Assembly: GCA_027323445.1 (NCBI GenBank)
Contig: DAHWBS010000006.1
Span: 1 to 57,885, forward strand
Source: Leptospirillum sp.
GTDB taxonomy: Bacteria; Nitrospirota; Leptospirillia; Leptospirillales; Leptospirillaceae
Direction: 5' to 3'
Length of the DNA stretch: 57,885 bases
Of the stretch, positions 1 to 7,895 are shown piece after piece. Position numbers and translations under genes: made by a program. The notes under the pieces are model-generated. The model did no database searches. It saw only the letters and a program-made list of their open reading frames with translations, and was not told the DNA's origin. How positions within the stretch are numbered: position 1 is the stretch's first letter; every line of letters starts with the position of its first letter.

Positions 1-1023
1 GGGAACCTGAATGAGATCTCCCGGAGCGAGGGAGTCGATGGGGGATTCCATGACCCCTCCATCGGGGGAGATCAAAAAGGCCCGGTCTGGCAGAAGGGAT
101 ATGGTTCCCTCAAGAAGAGAGACGGCCTGGTTCCGGGCGGAGAGCTCCAGGATTTTTCCTGTTCTGATGAAGAACAGGAGAAGTCCTTGTGTCGCGAACA
201 TGGACATGGGTGTGATGTGAACAAGCGCCAGAAGGCTATAGATCAGTGCCGACAGGGTGCCGAGCGCAACGAGCGTGTCCATGTTGGCGGAGCGATTTTT
301 GAGTGCGTTATAGGCTCCCCGAATAAAGATTCCCCCTCCGACAACCTCAAGAAGAATGCCTGTGATGGCCTTTTCCAGGCTCCAGAGACCGGATGGTGTC
401 TTGTGCAGTGGAAAAACAAGGACAACGGTGAGGACTCCGGTGAGGAGAAGGCCGAGAAGCTCATGGAAGAAGGCACTTTTTGTCACCATTTCTTCAGGGG
501 GAATCGGAGTATAGCCCGACTTTATGACGGTGTCGAAGAGTTCTTTGGGCGTTATTTTTTGGGGGTCATAGGAGAGACTGCAGGCGGATGTGGCGAGGTT
601 GACCCGGACATCTCCGACGCCTTTTTGCGCAGCCAGGGCTTTTTCAATGGTAAAGACACAGGTCGCACAGTGCATCCCCTCAATGTGAAAGTCCAGGGAA
701 AGTTCTTCTTTTTTGACGGGAGAAGACGCTCGGGGGGCTTCATGTTGAAGTTCCGGTTTGGCCGCCGTCCGGAAGGATGGGTCCCTGGCCTTTGCGGGGG
801 GCTCTCCTGAGACGTCATTGGATGCTTCGTAGCCTTCTTCCCGTAGAGCCTCCTGAATGATGGAAAAATCAACAGGAGAAGTGGACTCGATCTCGGCAGA
901 TCCCTTTTCGAGAGAAACGTCAGCGCGGGTGACCCCTTTCTGGTTCAAAAGGGCTTTTGTCACATGGCGAACGCAGTTCTGGCAGGTCATTCCCGAGACC
1001 CGGAAGTTTTGGGTGTGCGACAA
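1..1023 (-). CDS. Copper-type (P1B) cation-transporting ATPase, N-terminal part
   Basis: Membrane pump that exports a soft metal, most likely Cu(I), using ATP. The 341 visible residues contain two heavy-metal-associated domains with CxxC sites (GMTCQNC at 11-17, GMHCATC at 116-122), then membrane segments including MDTLVALGT, then the start of the actuator domain (APGDLIQVP) where the window ends. The CPC metal site, DKTG phosphorylation site and ATP-binding domain lie outside. The start is TTG at 1023 behind AAAGGAG; no ATG fits the first HMA domain. It is the last visible gene of a minus-strand run after an MFS transporter. Family assignment is firm; Cu rather than Ag is inference. Confidence 0.88.
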   Translation of the reverse strand, partial: MSHTQNFRVSGMTCQNCVRHVTKALLNQKGVTRADVSLEKGSAEIESTSPVDFSIIQEALREEGYEASNDVSGEPPAKARDPSFRTAAKPELQHEAPRASSPVKKEELSLDFHIEGMHCATCVFTIEKALAAQKGVGDVRVNLATSACSLSYDPQKITPKELFDTVIKSGYTPIPPEEMVTKSAFFHELLGLLLTGVLTVVLVFPLHKTPSGLWSLEKAITGILLEVVGGGIFIRGAYNALKNRSANMDTLVALGTLSALIYSLLALVHITPMSMFATQGLLLFFIRTGKILELSARNQAVSLLEGTISLLPDRAFLISPDGGVMESPIDSLAPGDLIQVP

Positions 1024-1025
1024 GC

Positions 1026-1079
1026 TCAACTCCTTTTGTATGAGGTTTGAATTTGATGGCCAGGAAGATGCCAAAGCAA
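1026..1079 (-). CDS. Possible 17-residue leader ORF before the copper ATPase
   Basis: In the gap between the MFS gene and the ATPase, GGAGG sits 6 nt before a TTG that opens a 17-codon frame. It ends in TGA just behind the ATPase's AAAGGAG, so ribosomes finishing it would reach the ATPase start. The predicted peptide carries two histidines. No family is recognised; it could be chance, and translational coupling is inference. Confidence 0.28.
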   Translation of the reverse strand: MLWHLPGHQIQTSYKRS

Positions 1080-1113
1080 AATTATCCTCCGTTCATTTTG
1101 TGTGGGCAAGCCA

Positions 1114-2379
1114 TCAGGTATTCGATGGCTGGGGTGCCGGAGGTCCCATGATGGATTTTCGGTAGAGGATGAGAAAAAAAATCAGGGAAAGGAATCCAAA
1201 CGCCGCTCCCAGAAAAAGGGGCGTGTTGATCATTCCCTTTTTCCAGAATAGACCCGCCAGTGCCGGACCAAAGACGGCAGCTACTCCAAGCGATGATAGA
1301 TGGATGCTCTGTGCCCATCCGGCATGTTCGGGACGCACCAGTGTTCCGGCAAGGGCCTGTCTGATCCCACCAGGGCCGCGAAGGCAGGCAAATCGGAGGG
1401 TGAAGAGAGCGCATGCCCATCCAAAAGATGAAGGAACGGGCATCAGAAAAAGAGAGATAACTGCCAGAAGCTGGAGCAGGACCGTTGCCCTGAACAGGTG
1501 GGAATGGGGATGTCTGCGGGCAAGAATGGCTGAAAAAAGAGCCGCGACAAGAAAAGAGATCCCCAAAACAAAGGAAATGGTTTGAGGACCCATGTGAAAT
1601 CTGAGCATGAACCAGTATGAGATCGAGGGATCGGTAATCCCCATCGAAAGACCGAAAAGAGCATTCGATGTTGCAAGCAGAAGAAGGTTCTTTTTCTCGC
1701 CGGAGAGAAGGGGAGAAGGTCCTGATCCGGCGGTTTTTTCCTGTGTTCCTGTTGTCTCAAAACGGGCCGTTTTGATCAGAAGAAGGATATTCAGAAGGGA
1801 GGAGGCGACCAGGAGGGCAAGAAGTCCCTCGAGATTCTCCAGAGGGAGAATGTCCCGGCCATGAGGAAGGATTGCCCCGGACAGGGCACCGATTGCCATT
1901 CCGGAAAGCCCTGCTGCCAGATTGTTGCTGACAGTGGAGAAAAGATGACCAATTTCAATGGTTTTCAGAAGAGTCGTCTGTTCCGCCGGCGTAAAAGGAC
2001 CCGGGGATCCGTTAGATCTTTGTCCAAGTCCTGAGAGAGTCGCTGCGATCCAGAGAAATGCGGGATGATGATTCCAGAGGAAAAAAAGGCATGGTGTCAT
2101 GGTCAGGATTTCGCCTGATATCAGGATGGGAATTCCCTTTCTTCGATCGGCGATCCGGCCAATGGCCAGTGTCAGAAGGAAATCGAAGAGGAGCCCGGCC
2201 GAAAGGGCCATTCCCGCAAAAACAGGAGACCACCCCAACCGGTGGAGATCGGGAAGAAACCATACGATCAGGAATCCCTGGGCGATACCTCTGAAAAGCC
2301 GGTTTGCCGAGAGGATCGAGATAATGGCCCGGAAGGGCTTTTTTTCCGAAGAGCCCGGAATTCTGGGGGACTCACTCAA
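1114..2379 (-). CDS. Major facilitator superfamily transporter
   Basis: A 421-residue polytopic membrane protein with MFS character: about twelve hydrophobic segments and a basic loop (GRIADRRKG, near residues 73-81) matching the family loop 2-3 motif. The substrate cannot be read from sequence. The start is TTG, one base after the stop of the upstream glycosyltransferase, so the two are probably translationally coupled. A copper-type ATPase follows 90 bp downstream. A drug or metabolite exporter is plausible. Confidence 0.8.
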   Translation of the reverse strand: MSESPRIPGSSEKKPFRAIISILSANRLFRGIAQGFLIVWFLPDLHRLGWSPVFAGMALSAGLLFDFLLTLAIGRIADRRKGIPILISGEILTMTPCLFFLWNHHPAFLWIAATLSGLGQRSNGSPGPFTPAEQTTLLKTIEIGHLFSTVSNNLAAGLSGMAIGALSGAILPHGRDILPLENLEGLLALLVASSLLNILLLIKTARFETTGTQEKTAGSGPSPLLSGEKKNLLLLATSNALFGLSMGITDPSISYWFMLRFHMGPQTISFVLGISFLVAALFSAILARRHPHSHLFRATVLLQLLAVISLFLMPVPSSFGWACALFTLRFACLRGPGGIRQALAGTLVRPEHAGWAQSIHLSSLGVAAVFGPALAGLFWKKGMINTPLFLGAAFGFLSLIFFLILYRKSIMGPPAPQPSNT

Positions 2380-2380
2380 A

Positions 2381-3667
2381 TCAACGGGTCTTTATCTTGA
2401 TAATGGAATCCTGGATGAGTCCCGGGATTTGCCTTTCATTTTGTGGAGAATATCGTGCCGGATTGAATCGCCATTCCTGTGGTCCCGGATCTTTTTTCGG
2501 ACCCGTTAAAAGAGACTCCATGGCAAAGAGGACCGATTCGGGGGTGATGGCCTGAATACATTTGTTGTCACCCGCGCAGGGAGGTGTTGGCGTGTGGTGA
2601 AGGCACGGGCTGCAATAGATTGGCTCATAAAGAAAAATACTTTTGGGCGGATTGGGCCGGTAGAGGATGAGATCCGGATGGGTTGGCCCAAACATGGCAA
2701 CGGTGGGGGTGCCGAGGGCAAGAGCCAGATGAAGGGGACCACTGTCGTTCGTCAGGAAGAGGGAGGCCTTTTTGAGAAGGGCTGCCGTTTCCTGAAGAGT
2801 CAGTTGTCCTGCCACGTTTCGCATGGTGTATCCGGAATCGGAAAAGGATTCGAGAATGGGTTCATTGTATTGGTATTCTCCCGGTCCTCCGGGAAAGACG
2901 ACATTGGTCTCCGGAAATTTCCGGAGAAAGCCTTCGATGAGTTTTATGAAGTGGGTTCTTGGCCATCGACGTTCGTGGGATAGTCTGGAGGCATTGGGAT
3001 TAATGACGATCAGTCTTTTTTGGGGATCAGGAAGGTCCAGTTTTTCCAGAACACGGTCCTGTTCTTTTGAAGAAAAAATAATGGGTATTTTGGGTGAGTG
3101 CGGTAATGGTCCAAGCTCCAGAAGGTTCCCGACCTGACGAAAAACGGCATACAGGGGCTGGTGCCTGTTGAAGTAGATGGAGTGGGTGAGAAAGCGGTCC
3201 CTGGCCCGGTTTGGGCTGCTTTTTAATCCGACCCGTATCGATGCTCCGCTCAAAAGGGAGAGAAGCATCGAGAGCGACTGATGGGTATGGATCTGCAAAT
3301 CGATAAAGAGTCTGGGTTTTTCAAGCCGGAGAATGCGTATCTTTTTCCAGAATGAAAAAGGAGATTTCAGAAAATTGGCAAGTCCCGGTTTTGAAAACAG
3401 GATGGTTTTTGTAACCTGAGGCAGAATCTTTGTAAATTCCTCATTTTTTTTATGGGTCAAAAGAATGATGCTGGATTGTGGAAAACGGTTTTTGATCGCG
3501 TCAAGAAGGGGAATGATCGTGACAAGGCTGCCCCATCCGGAAAATTTGGAGACAATAATGGTGCCACCCATATTGTCCGGCAGATGGTCCGCTATGGCAG
3601 AAGCACCATGATCGTTGAGCTTGTCAAGAAGACGATCCTTCGTCTTTGTTCCGGGATTTATTGCCAT
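2381..3667 (-). CDS. Glycosyltransferase family 9 (ADP-heptose:LPS heptosyltransferase-like)
   Basis: A 428-residue protein of the GT9/heptosyltransferase family, which adds heptose to lipopolysaccharide inner core at the cytoplasmic face. The N-terminal Rossmann half has SKFSGWGSLVTIIPLL; the C-terminal half has the family nucleotide-sugar signature NDSGPLHLALALGTPTVAMFGPTHP. It is followed by a Cys cluster (CSPCLHHTPTPPC) seen in many heptosyltransferases. The ATG start follows GAAAGGG. LPS biosynthesis fits the LptE gene elsewhere in the window. The acceptor specificity is unknown. Confidence 0.82.
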   Translation of the reverse strand: MAINPGTKTKDRLLDKLNDHGASAIADHLPDNMGGTIIVSKFSGWGSLVTIIPLLDAIKNRFPQSSIILLTHKKNEEFTKILPQVTKTILFSKPGLANFLKSPFSFWKKIRILRLEKPRLFIDLQIHTHQSLSMLLSLLSGASIRVGLKSSPNRARDRFLTHSIYFNRHQPLYAVFRQVGNLLELGPLPHSPKIPIIFSSKEQDRVLEKLDLPDPQKRLIVINPNASRLSHERRWPRTHFIKLIEGFLRKFPETNVVFPGGPGEYQYNEPILESFSDSGYTMRNVAGQLTLQETAALLKKASLFLTNDSGPLHLALALGTPTVAMFGPTHPDLILYRPNPPKSIFLYEPIYCSPCLHHTPTPPCAGDNKCIQAITPESVLFAMESLLTGPKKDPGPQEWRFNPARYSPQNERQIPGLIQDSIIKIKTR

Positions 3668-3706
3668 TAGTCCCTTTCAGGGAAATCGTTCGGCAATTGA
3701 CTTTGG

Positions 3707-4447
3707 TCAATCCGAATAGGTTCCCTCTTCCAGGATCTTTTCATATTCAACCGCAGCCTGGGGAGGGAGATTTTTCTTTCCATGAATCATCGATGACAGA
3801 AGATTTGTTCCAAAAGTCAATTCGCTCATGATGACCCCGCCGATATGGAGGATCACGATGGCCACAATGATATACATCCCTGTGCTGTGAATGTTTGAGA
3901 GAAGGTCATCGACGGATTTTCTGGTCGCATGATCCATGTTGTGGAGAGCGGGTACCGGCCAGTATCCCCAATTGAGGCTTCCCCAGAGGACTCCTGTGAT
4001 GATTTGCAGTGGCAGCAGGATGAAAAGAAGCGGAACATAGAGAAATCGTCCCAGACGGTTATGGCCTGGTTCGGGTGGTTCTATCGGTTGTCCCTTTTCG
4101 TCTCTGGGAGGATTTTTATGAATGCTGATTTCGTGGCGAAGAACTTCCAGAACCGATTGCCCTTTTTCGGAAAGGCGAAGGTCGCGCATACGGCTGAAGG
4201 TTTTTCCCCGGAAGAGAAGAAAAAAACGGTAGAGAAAAAATCCTGCAAAGACAAGGCCAATGACCCAGTGCGTTTTTTTGAAAAATCCGGATGTTTCTTT
4301 TGTGAGCCCCAATTCCTTGTGCCAGTCGAACAGAAAGGATGTTTCAAGGAGGAGGAGGATGGAAAGAGCGTTGGCCCAATGCCAGATCCGTAGTCCGGGT
4401 TCCCAGATCGTGGCGGTTTTAATGGCCGGTTGTGTGTCGATGTTCAA
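3707..4447 (-). CDS. b-type cytochrome, cytochrome b561/hydrogenase-type membrane subunit
   Basis: A four-to-five-helix membrane protein of 246 residues of the b561/Ni-Fe hydrogenase cytochrome b superfamily, which passes electrons between quinones and a partner. Likely heme-ligand histidines are H23 (IWHWANALS), H60, H187 and H201 (ILHIGG). The start is TTG at 4447 with AGGAG 8 nt upstream. No dedicated redox partner lies beside it: the neighbours are a lipoprotein and a glycosyltransferase. Partner and electron donor are unknown. Confidence 0.8.
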   Translation of the reverse strand: MNIDTQPAIKTATIWEPGLRIWHWANALSILLLLETSFLFDWHKELGLTKETSGFFKKTHWVIGLVFAGFFLYRFFLLFRGKTFSRMRDLRLSEKGQSVLEVLRHEISIHKNPPRDEKGQPIEPPEPGHNRLGRFLYVPLLFILLPLQIITGVLWGSLNWGYWPVPALHNMDHATRKSVDDLLSNIHSTGMYIIVAIVILHIGGVIMSELTFGTNLLSSMIHGKKNLPPQAAVEYEKILEEGTYSD

Positions 4448-4607
4448 TGTTTTGGCTCCTGCGGCGCGATTGATTCATGGGTGATGACGAAGGTATCGTT
4501 TCCGGCGTTTCCATACAGTGAGAAGAATCCGGCACAGGGACCTTCAAGTCAATAAAGATCATGGTCCCGGTGAAGATTTTATCTTGATCCTATTGAAACG
4601 GATCGCC

Positions 4608-5387
4608 TCAGGAGCCACCATCCGGCAATACGAGATGGGCCCGGGATCTTGTGCAAGCCGTCCCTTCCCGGTACGGGGTCAGTTCCAGCTGAAGATACGA
4701 GTCTCCCTTCGGGAGTTCGAGTGTCTGGTGAACAGGACAGAATCCGGGAAAAACAAGGTCGAGGATGTAGCGTCCTGGCACTATGGGAGGTGCGATGAAG
4801 CGCCCCGTCGGATCAAGAGAAATCTCTTTCGTTGTTTCCCCTGGCCCTTCTGCGGTCAGAAAAAAACTCATTGTTTGAGGATTTGATCCGACCTTTGGAG
4901 CCGGAAGTCCATTGATGATTCCGGACAAGAGTGCGGGCTTTTTAAGGTGTCTTCCCTCTTTGTCAATCGCTTTTCCGGATAAAATGATTGTTCCCTGACC
5001 GCAGTGAATGAAAGAGATACGGACAAGCTCGACTCTCAGGGGCACTGGCTGGCCCGGATTCTGGGGAACGATGATTTCTCCCTTGACAGGGCAGTATCCG
5101 ACCGGTTGTGTCGAGAGCAAATAATGTCCGGGCAGTACATCAGCTCCAAATGAACCGTCGGCCCTTGTCAGAAGCTCCCTGCTGTAGCGAATGTCGCTTC
5201 CCTGCAGAAAAATTGTCGCACGATTGATCGGAAGTCCCTCTGATACGAGTTTTCCGGATAGTCGGGTTCTTTCCCCCCCGGAAGTGGATGGATTCTGGAG
5301 GCTCTGGCAGGCGGAAAAAAAGGTGAGCGCCACCAGAAGTGTCGATAAAAATATCGGGAGAGACAGGGTCCTCCGGGTCTTTTTCAC
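4608..5387 (-). CDS. Lipoprotein with carboxypeptidase-regulatory-like (beta-sandwich) repeats
   Basis: About 259 residues. A basic N-terminus, a hydrophobic stretch and a lipobox-like FSAC give a lipoprotein signal. Two Ig-like segments follow, each with the pattern seen in carboxypeptidase regulatory/CnaB-like domains (RADGSFGADVLPGHYLL and DPTGRFIAPPIVPGRYIL). The GTG at 5387 is preferred, because GAAAGGG lies 9 nt upstream and the signal peptide then begins VKKTRRTL; an upstream ATG frame adds an unlikely N-terminal extension. The role is unknown, probably structural or binding in the envelope. Confidence 0.7.
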   Translation of the reverse strand: MKKTRRTLSLPIFLSTLLVALTFFSACQSLQNPSTSGGERTRLSGKLVSEGLPINRATIFLQGSDIRYSRELLTRADGSFGADVLPGHYLLSTQPVGYCPVKGEIIVPQNPGQPVPLRVELVRISFIHCGQGTIILSGKAIDKEGRHLKKPALLSGIINGLPAPKVGSNPQTMSFFLTAEGPGETTKEISLDPTGRFIAPPIVPGRYILDLVFPGFCPVHQTLELPKGDSYLQLELTPYREGTACTRSRAHLVLPDGGS

Positions 5388-5469
5388 GAGACTAAACCCT
5401 TTCAATGGAAAACTGTTAGAATTTTGAAACGCCGACCAGAGGGTACCCGGACAAGGAGAAACGACAGGA

Positions 5470-5496
5470 TTGAACTCTCTGTCCATGAAGTATAAT
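5470..5496 (+). promoter_or_regulatory. Candidate sigma-70 promoter for the EamA gene
   Basis: TTGAAC (5470-5475) and a perfect TATAAT (5491-5496) are separated by a short 15-bp spacer in the divergent intergenic region. It would leave a leader of about 100 nt before the start at 5602. Confidence 0.4.
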
Positions 5497-5601
5497 CGAT
5501 TTTATGGGTATTGGAAAACGGACTGATTCGGGACGACTTGTCCAGGTTGGTCTGTTTGTCTGCCAGCAGTCCTTCCGGCATGCCTGGGCGGGACATCATC
5601 A

Positions 5602-6567
5602 ATGGAAGGGAGGGATGTGAAAACAAGGATCTCCACCCTTGGCAGCGGGTATTGGGCCATTGCCCTGACGACCCTTGTCTGGGGATTGCATTATGTTGTT
5701 CTTTATGAACCCCTGAGGATACTCTCTCCCCGCCATTTTCTGACCTTGCGGTTTGGTTGGGGCGCTATCTTCCTGCTCTTTCTGGGGCACAGACTTTTTT
5801 TCCTGTTGAGAAGCCTCACTCTGGGACAATGGGTGGGTTTGTCTTTCTTGGCTTTTCTGTCGACCATTTCCTATCAGATTACTTTCCTGAAAGCCGTATC
5901 CCTTCTTGATCCTCTCACGATTTCCCTTATCCTGTCGCTTGGTCCCTTGCTCCTGGCTGTCTTTGGACATATCGGTGCAGGCGAGCGATATAAAAAGAGT
6001 CAATGGGGCGGGATGCTGGTGGTTTTTTGGGGAACAGCCGTTCTTGTTGGAGGGGGAGCCCCTGTCGAAGTGGGTTCCTTTTGGGTGACCGGTCTTTTAT
6101 GGGGGGCTCTTTGTCTTTTCCTCTTCGTGCTCCAGACACTTTGGTCCCGAAGGCTTCTCCGAACGCTCCCGCCGGTAACGGTAACGGTTCTTCCCATCCT
6201 GATCGGGGGACTTTGCATCGCCCTGTCCAGTCCAAAAGACTTGTTCCTTTCCCCGGCCCAAAGAGTTCCTGTGGTCTACTTCGCCTTGTTCTACACGATC
6301 TGCATTGCTCTTTATCTGGCCTATTTTTTCTGGAACCGGGCCCTTTCCACTCTTGGAAGCACCCGAACCAGCTTTTTGGTAAATGGACAACCAATTGTCA
6401 CCGCTTTGGGGGCGATTGCCTTCTTGGGAAAGCCTGTTTCTTTTCATCAGGTCTCTGGCGGACTTCTGATGCTGTCGGGTTATGCCCTTTTTTTTGTTCC
6501 CGAATTCCTTGGTAAACCGATCCCGCTCGAGAACCCTCTGGATGTGCCATCGGACAGTGAGTCATGA
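5602..6567 (+). CDS. EamA/DMT-family transporter
   Basis: A ten-helix membrane protein of 321 residues made of two EamA repeats, as in the drug/metabolite transporter superfamily. The first repeat opens with WAIALTTLVWGLHYV and the second covers about residues 165-305, including TLGSTRTSFLVNGQPIVTALGA. The substrate is unknown. ATG at 5602 has a poor Shine-Dalgarno; GTG six codons in (5617) has GGGAGG just upstream but at short spacing, so the exact start is uncertain. It is divergent from the lipoprotein gene and convergent with the PLD nuclease. Confidence 0.8.
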   Translation: MEGRDVKTRISTLGSGYWAIALTTLVWGLHYVVLYEPLRILSPRHFLTLRFGWGAIFLLFLGHRLFFLLRSLTLGQWVGLSFLAFLSTISYQITFLKAVSLLDPLTISLILSLGPLLLAVFGHIGAGERYKKSQWGGMLVVFWGTAVLVGGGAPVEVGSFWVTGLLWGALCLFLFVLQTLWSRRLLRTLPPVTVTVLPILIGGLCIALSSPKDLFLSPAQRVPVVYFALFYTICIALYLAYFFWNRALSTLGSTRTSFLVNGQPIVTALGAIAFLGKPVSFHQVSGGLLMLSGYALFFVPEFLGKPIPLENPLDVPSDSES

Positions 6568-6722
6568 CCCGTAAGCCTTTCCCGCTCATTTTCCGTTTTT
6601 CCGGTATCGACGGGCATGATGTGTGCCATGGATCAGTGGAGCAATTCTCCCCGGATCCACATCGGCCTCATCCTGGTTACTGGCTTGAGGCAGAAGTGGG
6701 GAATCCGGGAAGTCGGGGGTTC

Positions 6723-7442
6723 TCAATCGTATCGTCTTCGGTGTTTTGTTGTTCTGGGGAGATGCTTCATGTTTTCTGGCCGATTCCAGAGATGTTCGAA
6801 TTCCTTGGAAAACTGTTTGGCCATCAGGGGATTTTCTGTCAGAAACAGGTTGTTGTCCTGCTGGAGACGGTGGCCACAGGAATAACGCCTGCATGCGGCT
6901 CCCTCTCCGGGAGGTGACCAGTTGGCTGACCCTGTTCTCAGAATCCGGCCATCGACGATATAGGCTTTCAGATGCATGATGTTGCTTCTTCCGTTTCGTT
7001 TGATCCGGATTGTGATTCCGGGCTGTTCAAGCAGCTTTTTGCTCTGGTCGCCATGGTCATGGATTTGTGTCCGGTCCCGGTAAATACGGATCTTGACCCC
7101 TTTTCGGGCTTCCAGAAGGAGGACCCTCGAAAGATTCCTGTCGGTAAAGGCATACATGGCGATATCAATGGATTTTTTCGCTTTTTGAAGGATGGCAATA
7201 TCGATCTTTTCAAGATTCTCTGCCGGTGAGTAGTGTTCGCCCATTTTGGGGGATCCATGAAGGAATGATTCTGCAAATGCAGTCGGGACCGTTCCGGGAG
7301 CAAGAAGAAAAAAAGGAACAAGCATGAGTCCTGTCCAGAGGAATCCTTTTTGTGTGGCCCCTTGTCGTGTTTCCTGCCGGGGGCTATGATGAACGGATGG
7401 TAACGGCTTTGTAACGATTTGTTTCTTTTCGGAGGAATCCAT
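6723..7442 (-). CDS. Secreted phospholipase D-family nuclease (Nuc-like)
   Basis: A 239-residue PLD-superfamily protein with one catalytic HKD motif, HLKAYIVDGRILRTGSANWS (HxKx4Dx6GSxN). This is the single-motif Nuc type, which dimerises to form the active site and cleaves phosphodiesters. A signal-peptide-like segment (about residues 30-56, ending near AFAES) suggests export. The start is ATG at 7442 with AGGAG 5 nt upstream. That start overlaps the thioredoxin start codon on the other strand by two bases, and each Shine-Dalgarno lies inside the other gene. DNA, RNA or lipid substrate cannot be decided here. Confidence 0.8.
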   Translation of the reverse strand: MDSSEKKQIVTKPLPSVHHSPRQETRQGATQKGFLWTGLMLVPFFLLAPGTVPTAFAESFLHGSPKMGEHYSPAENLEKIDIAILQKAKKSIDIAMYAFTDRNLSRVLLLEARKGVKIRIYRDRTQIHDHGDQSKKLLEQPGITIRIKRNGRSNIMHLKAYIVDGRILRTGSANWSPPGEGAACRRYSCGHRLQQDNNLFLTENPLMAKQFSKEFEHLWNRPENMKHLPRTTKHRRRYD

Positions 7443-7866
7443 GAATACTCCTGTTAGGTGTCCTGTCTGTGGAGTGTTGAACAATGTTGACCCGGGAAGG
7501 TCGGGAGCGCGTTGTGGTGCCTGCAGGGCCCCCCTGCCCGCCGGTGGTGTTCCGGTTACGGTTACCGATGCCAGCTATCAGTCCCTTGTCCTGGCTTCGC
7601 CCGTTCCGGTGCTTCTGGATCTATGGGCCCCGTGGTGCGGTCCATGCAGGACGGTCGCTCCCATATTGGAGCAGCTTGCAAGAAAGTACAACGGCAAGAT
7701 CACTGTTGCCAAGCTCAATGTTGATGAAAATCCCGAAACGGCCCAGCGTCTTGAGGCCAGGAGCATCCCCCTGATGGTCTATTTTGAAAACGGAGTTCCA
7801 TCCCGGCGCCTTGTCGGGGCCATGGGACTTTCCGAGATTGAGCGCTCTCTTGGACTTTCCATCTGA
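7441..7866 (+). CDS. trxC: Thioredoxin 2 (zinc-finger thioredoxin)
   Basis: A 141-residue cytoplasmic disulfide reductase. An N-terminal zinc-binding module has two CxxC pairs (C7/C10, C25/C28). A standard thioredoxin fold follows with active site WCGPC at 65-69 and cis-proline region SIPLMVYF. This is the TrxC arrangement, typically linked to oxidative stress. GGAGG sits 5 nt before ATG. The start codons of this gene and the PLD nuclease gene overlap head to head. Confidence 0.93.
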   Translation: MNTPVRCPVCGVLNNVDPGRSGARCGACRAPLPAGGVPVTVTDASYQSLVLASPVPVLLDLWAPWCGPCRTVAPILEQLARKYNGKITVAKLNVDENPETAQRLEARSIPLMVYFENGVPSRRLVGAMGLSEIERSLGLSI

Positions 7867-7895
7867 TCATGCCTTAACCCGAAAGGATTCACCTG

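Noticed and set aside
4448-4607. 46-codon frame upstream of the b-type cytochrome
   Set aside because: Runs into the cytochrome gene in another frame, has no ribosome-binding site and no recognisable composition.
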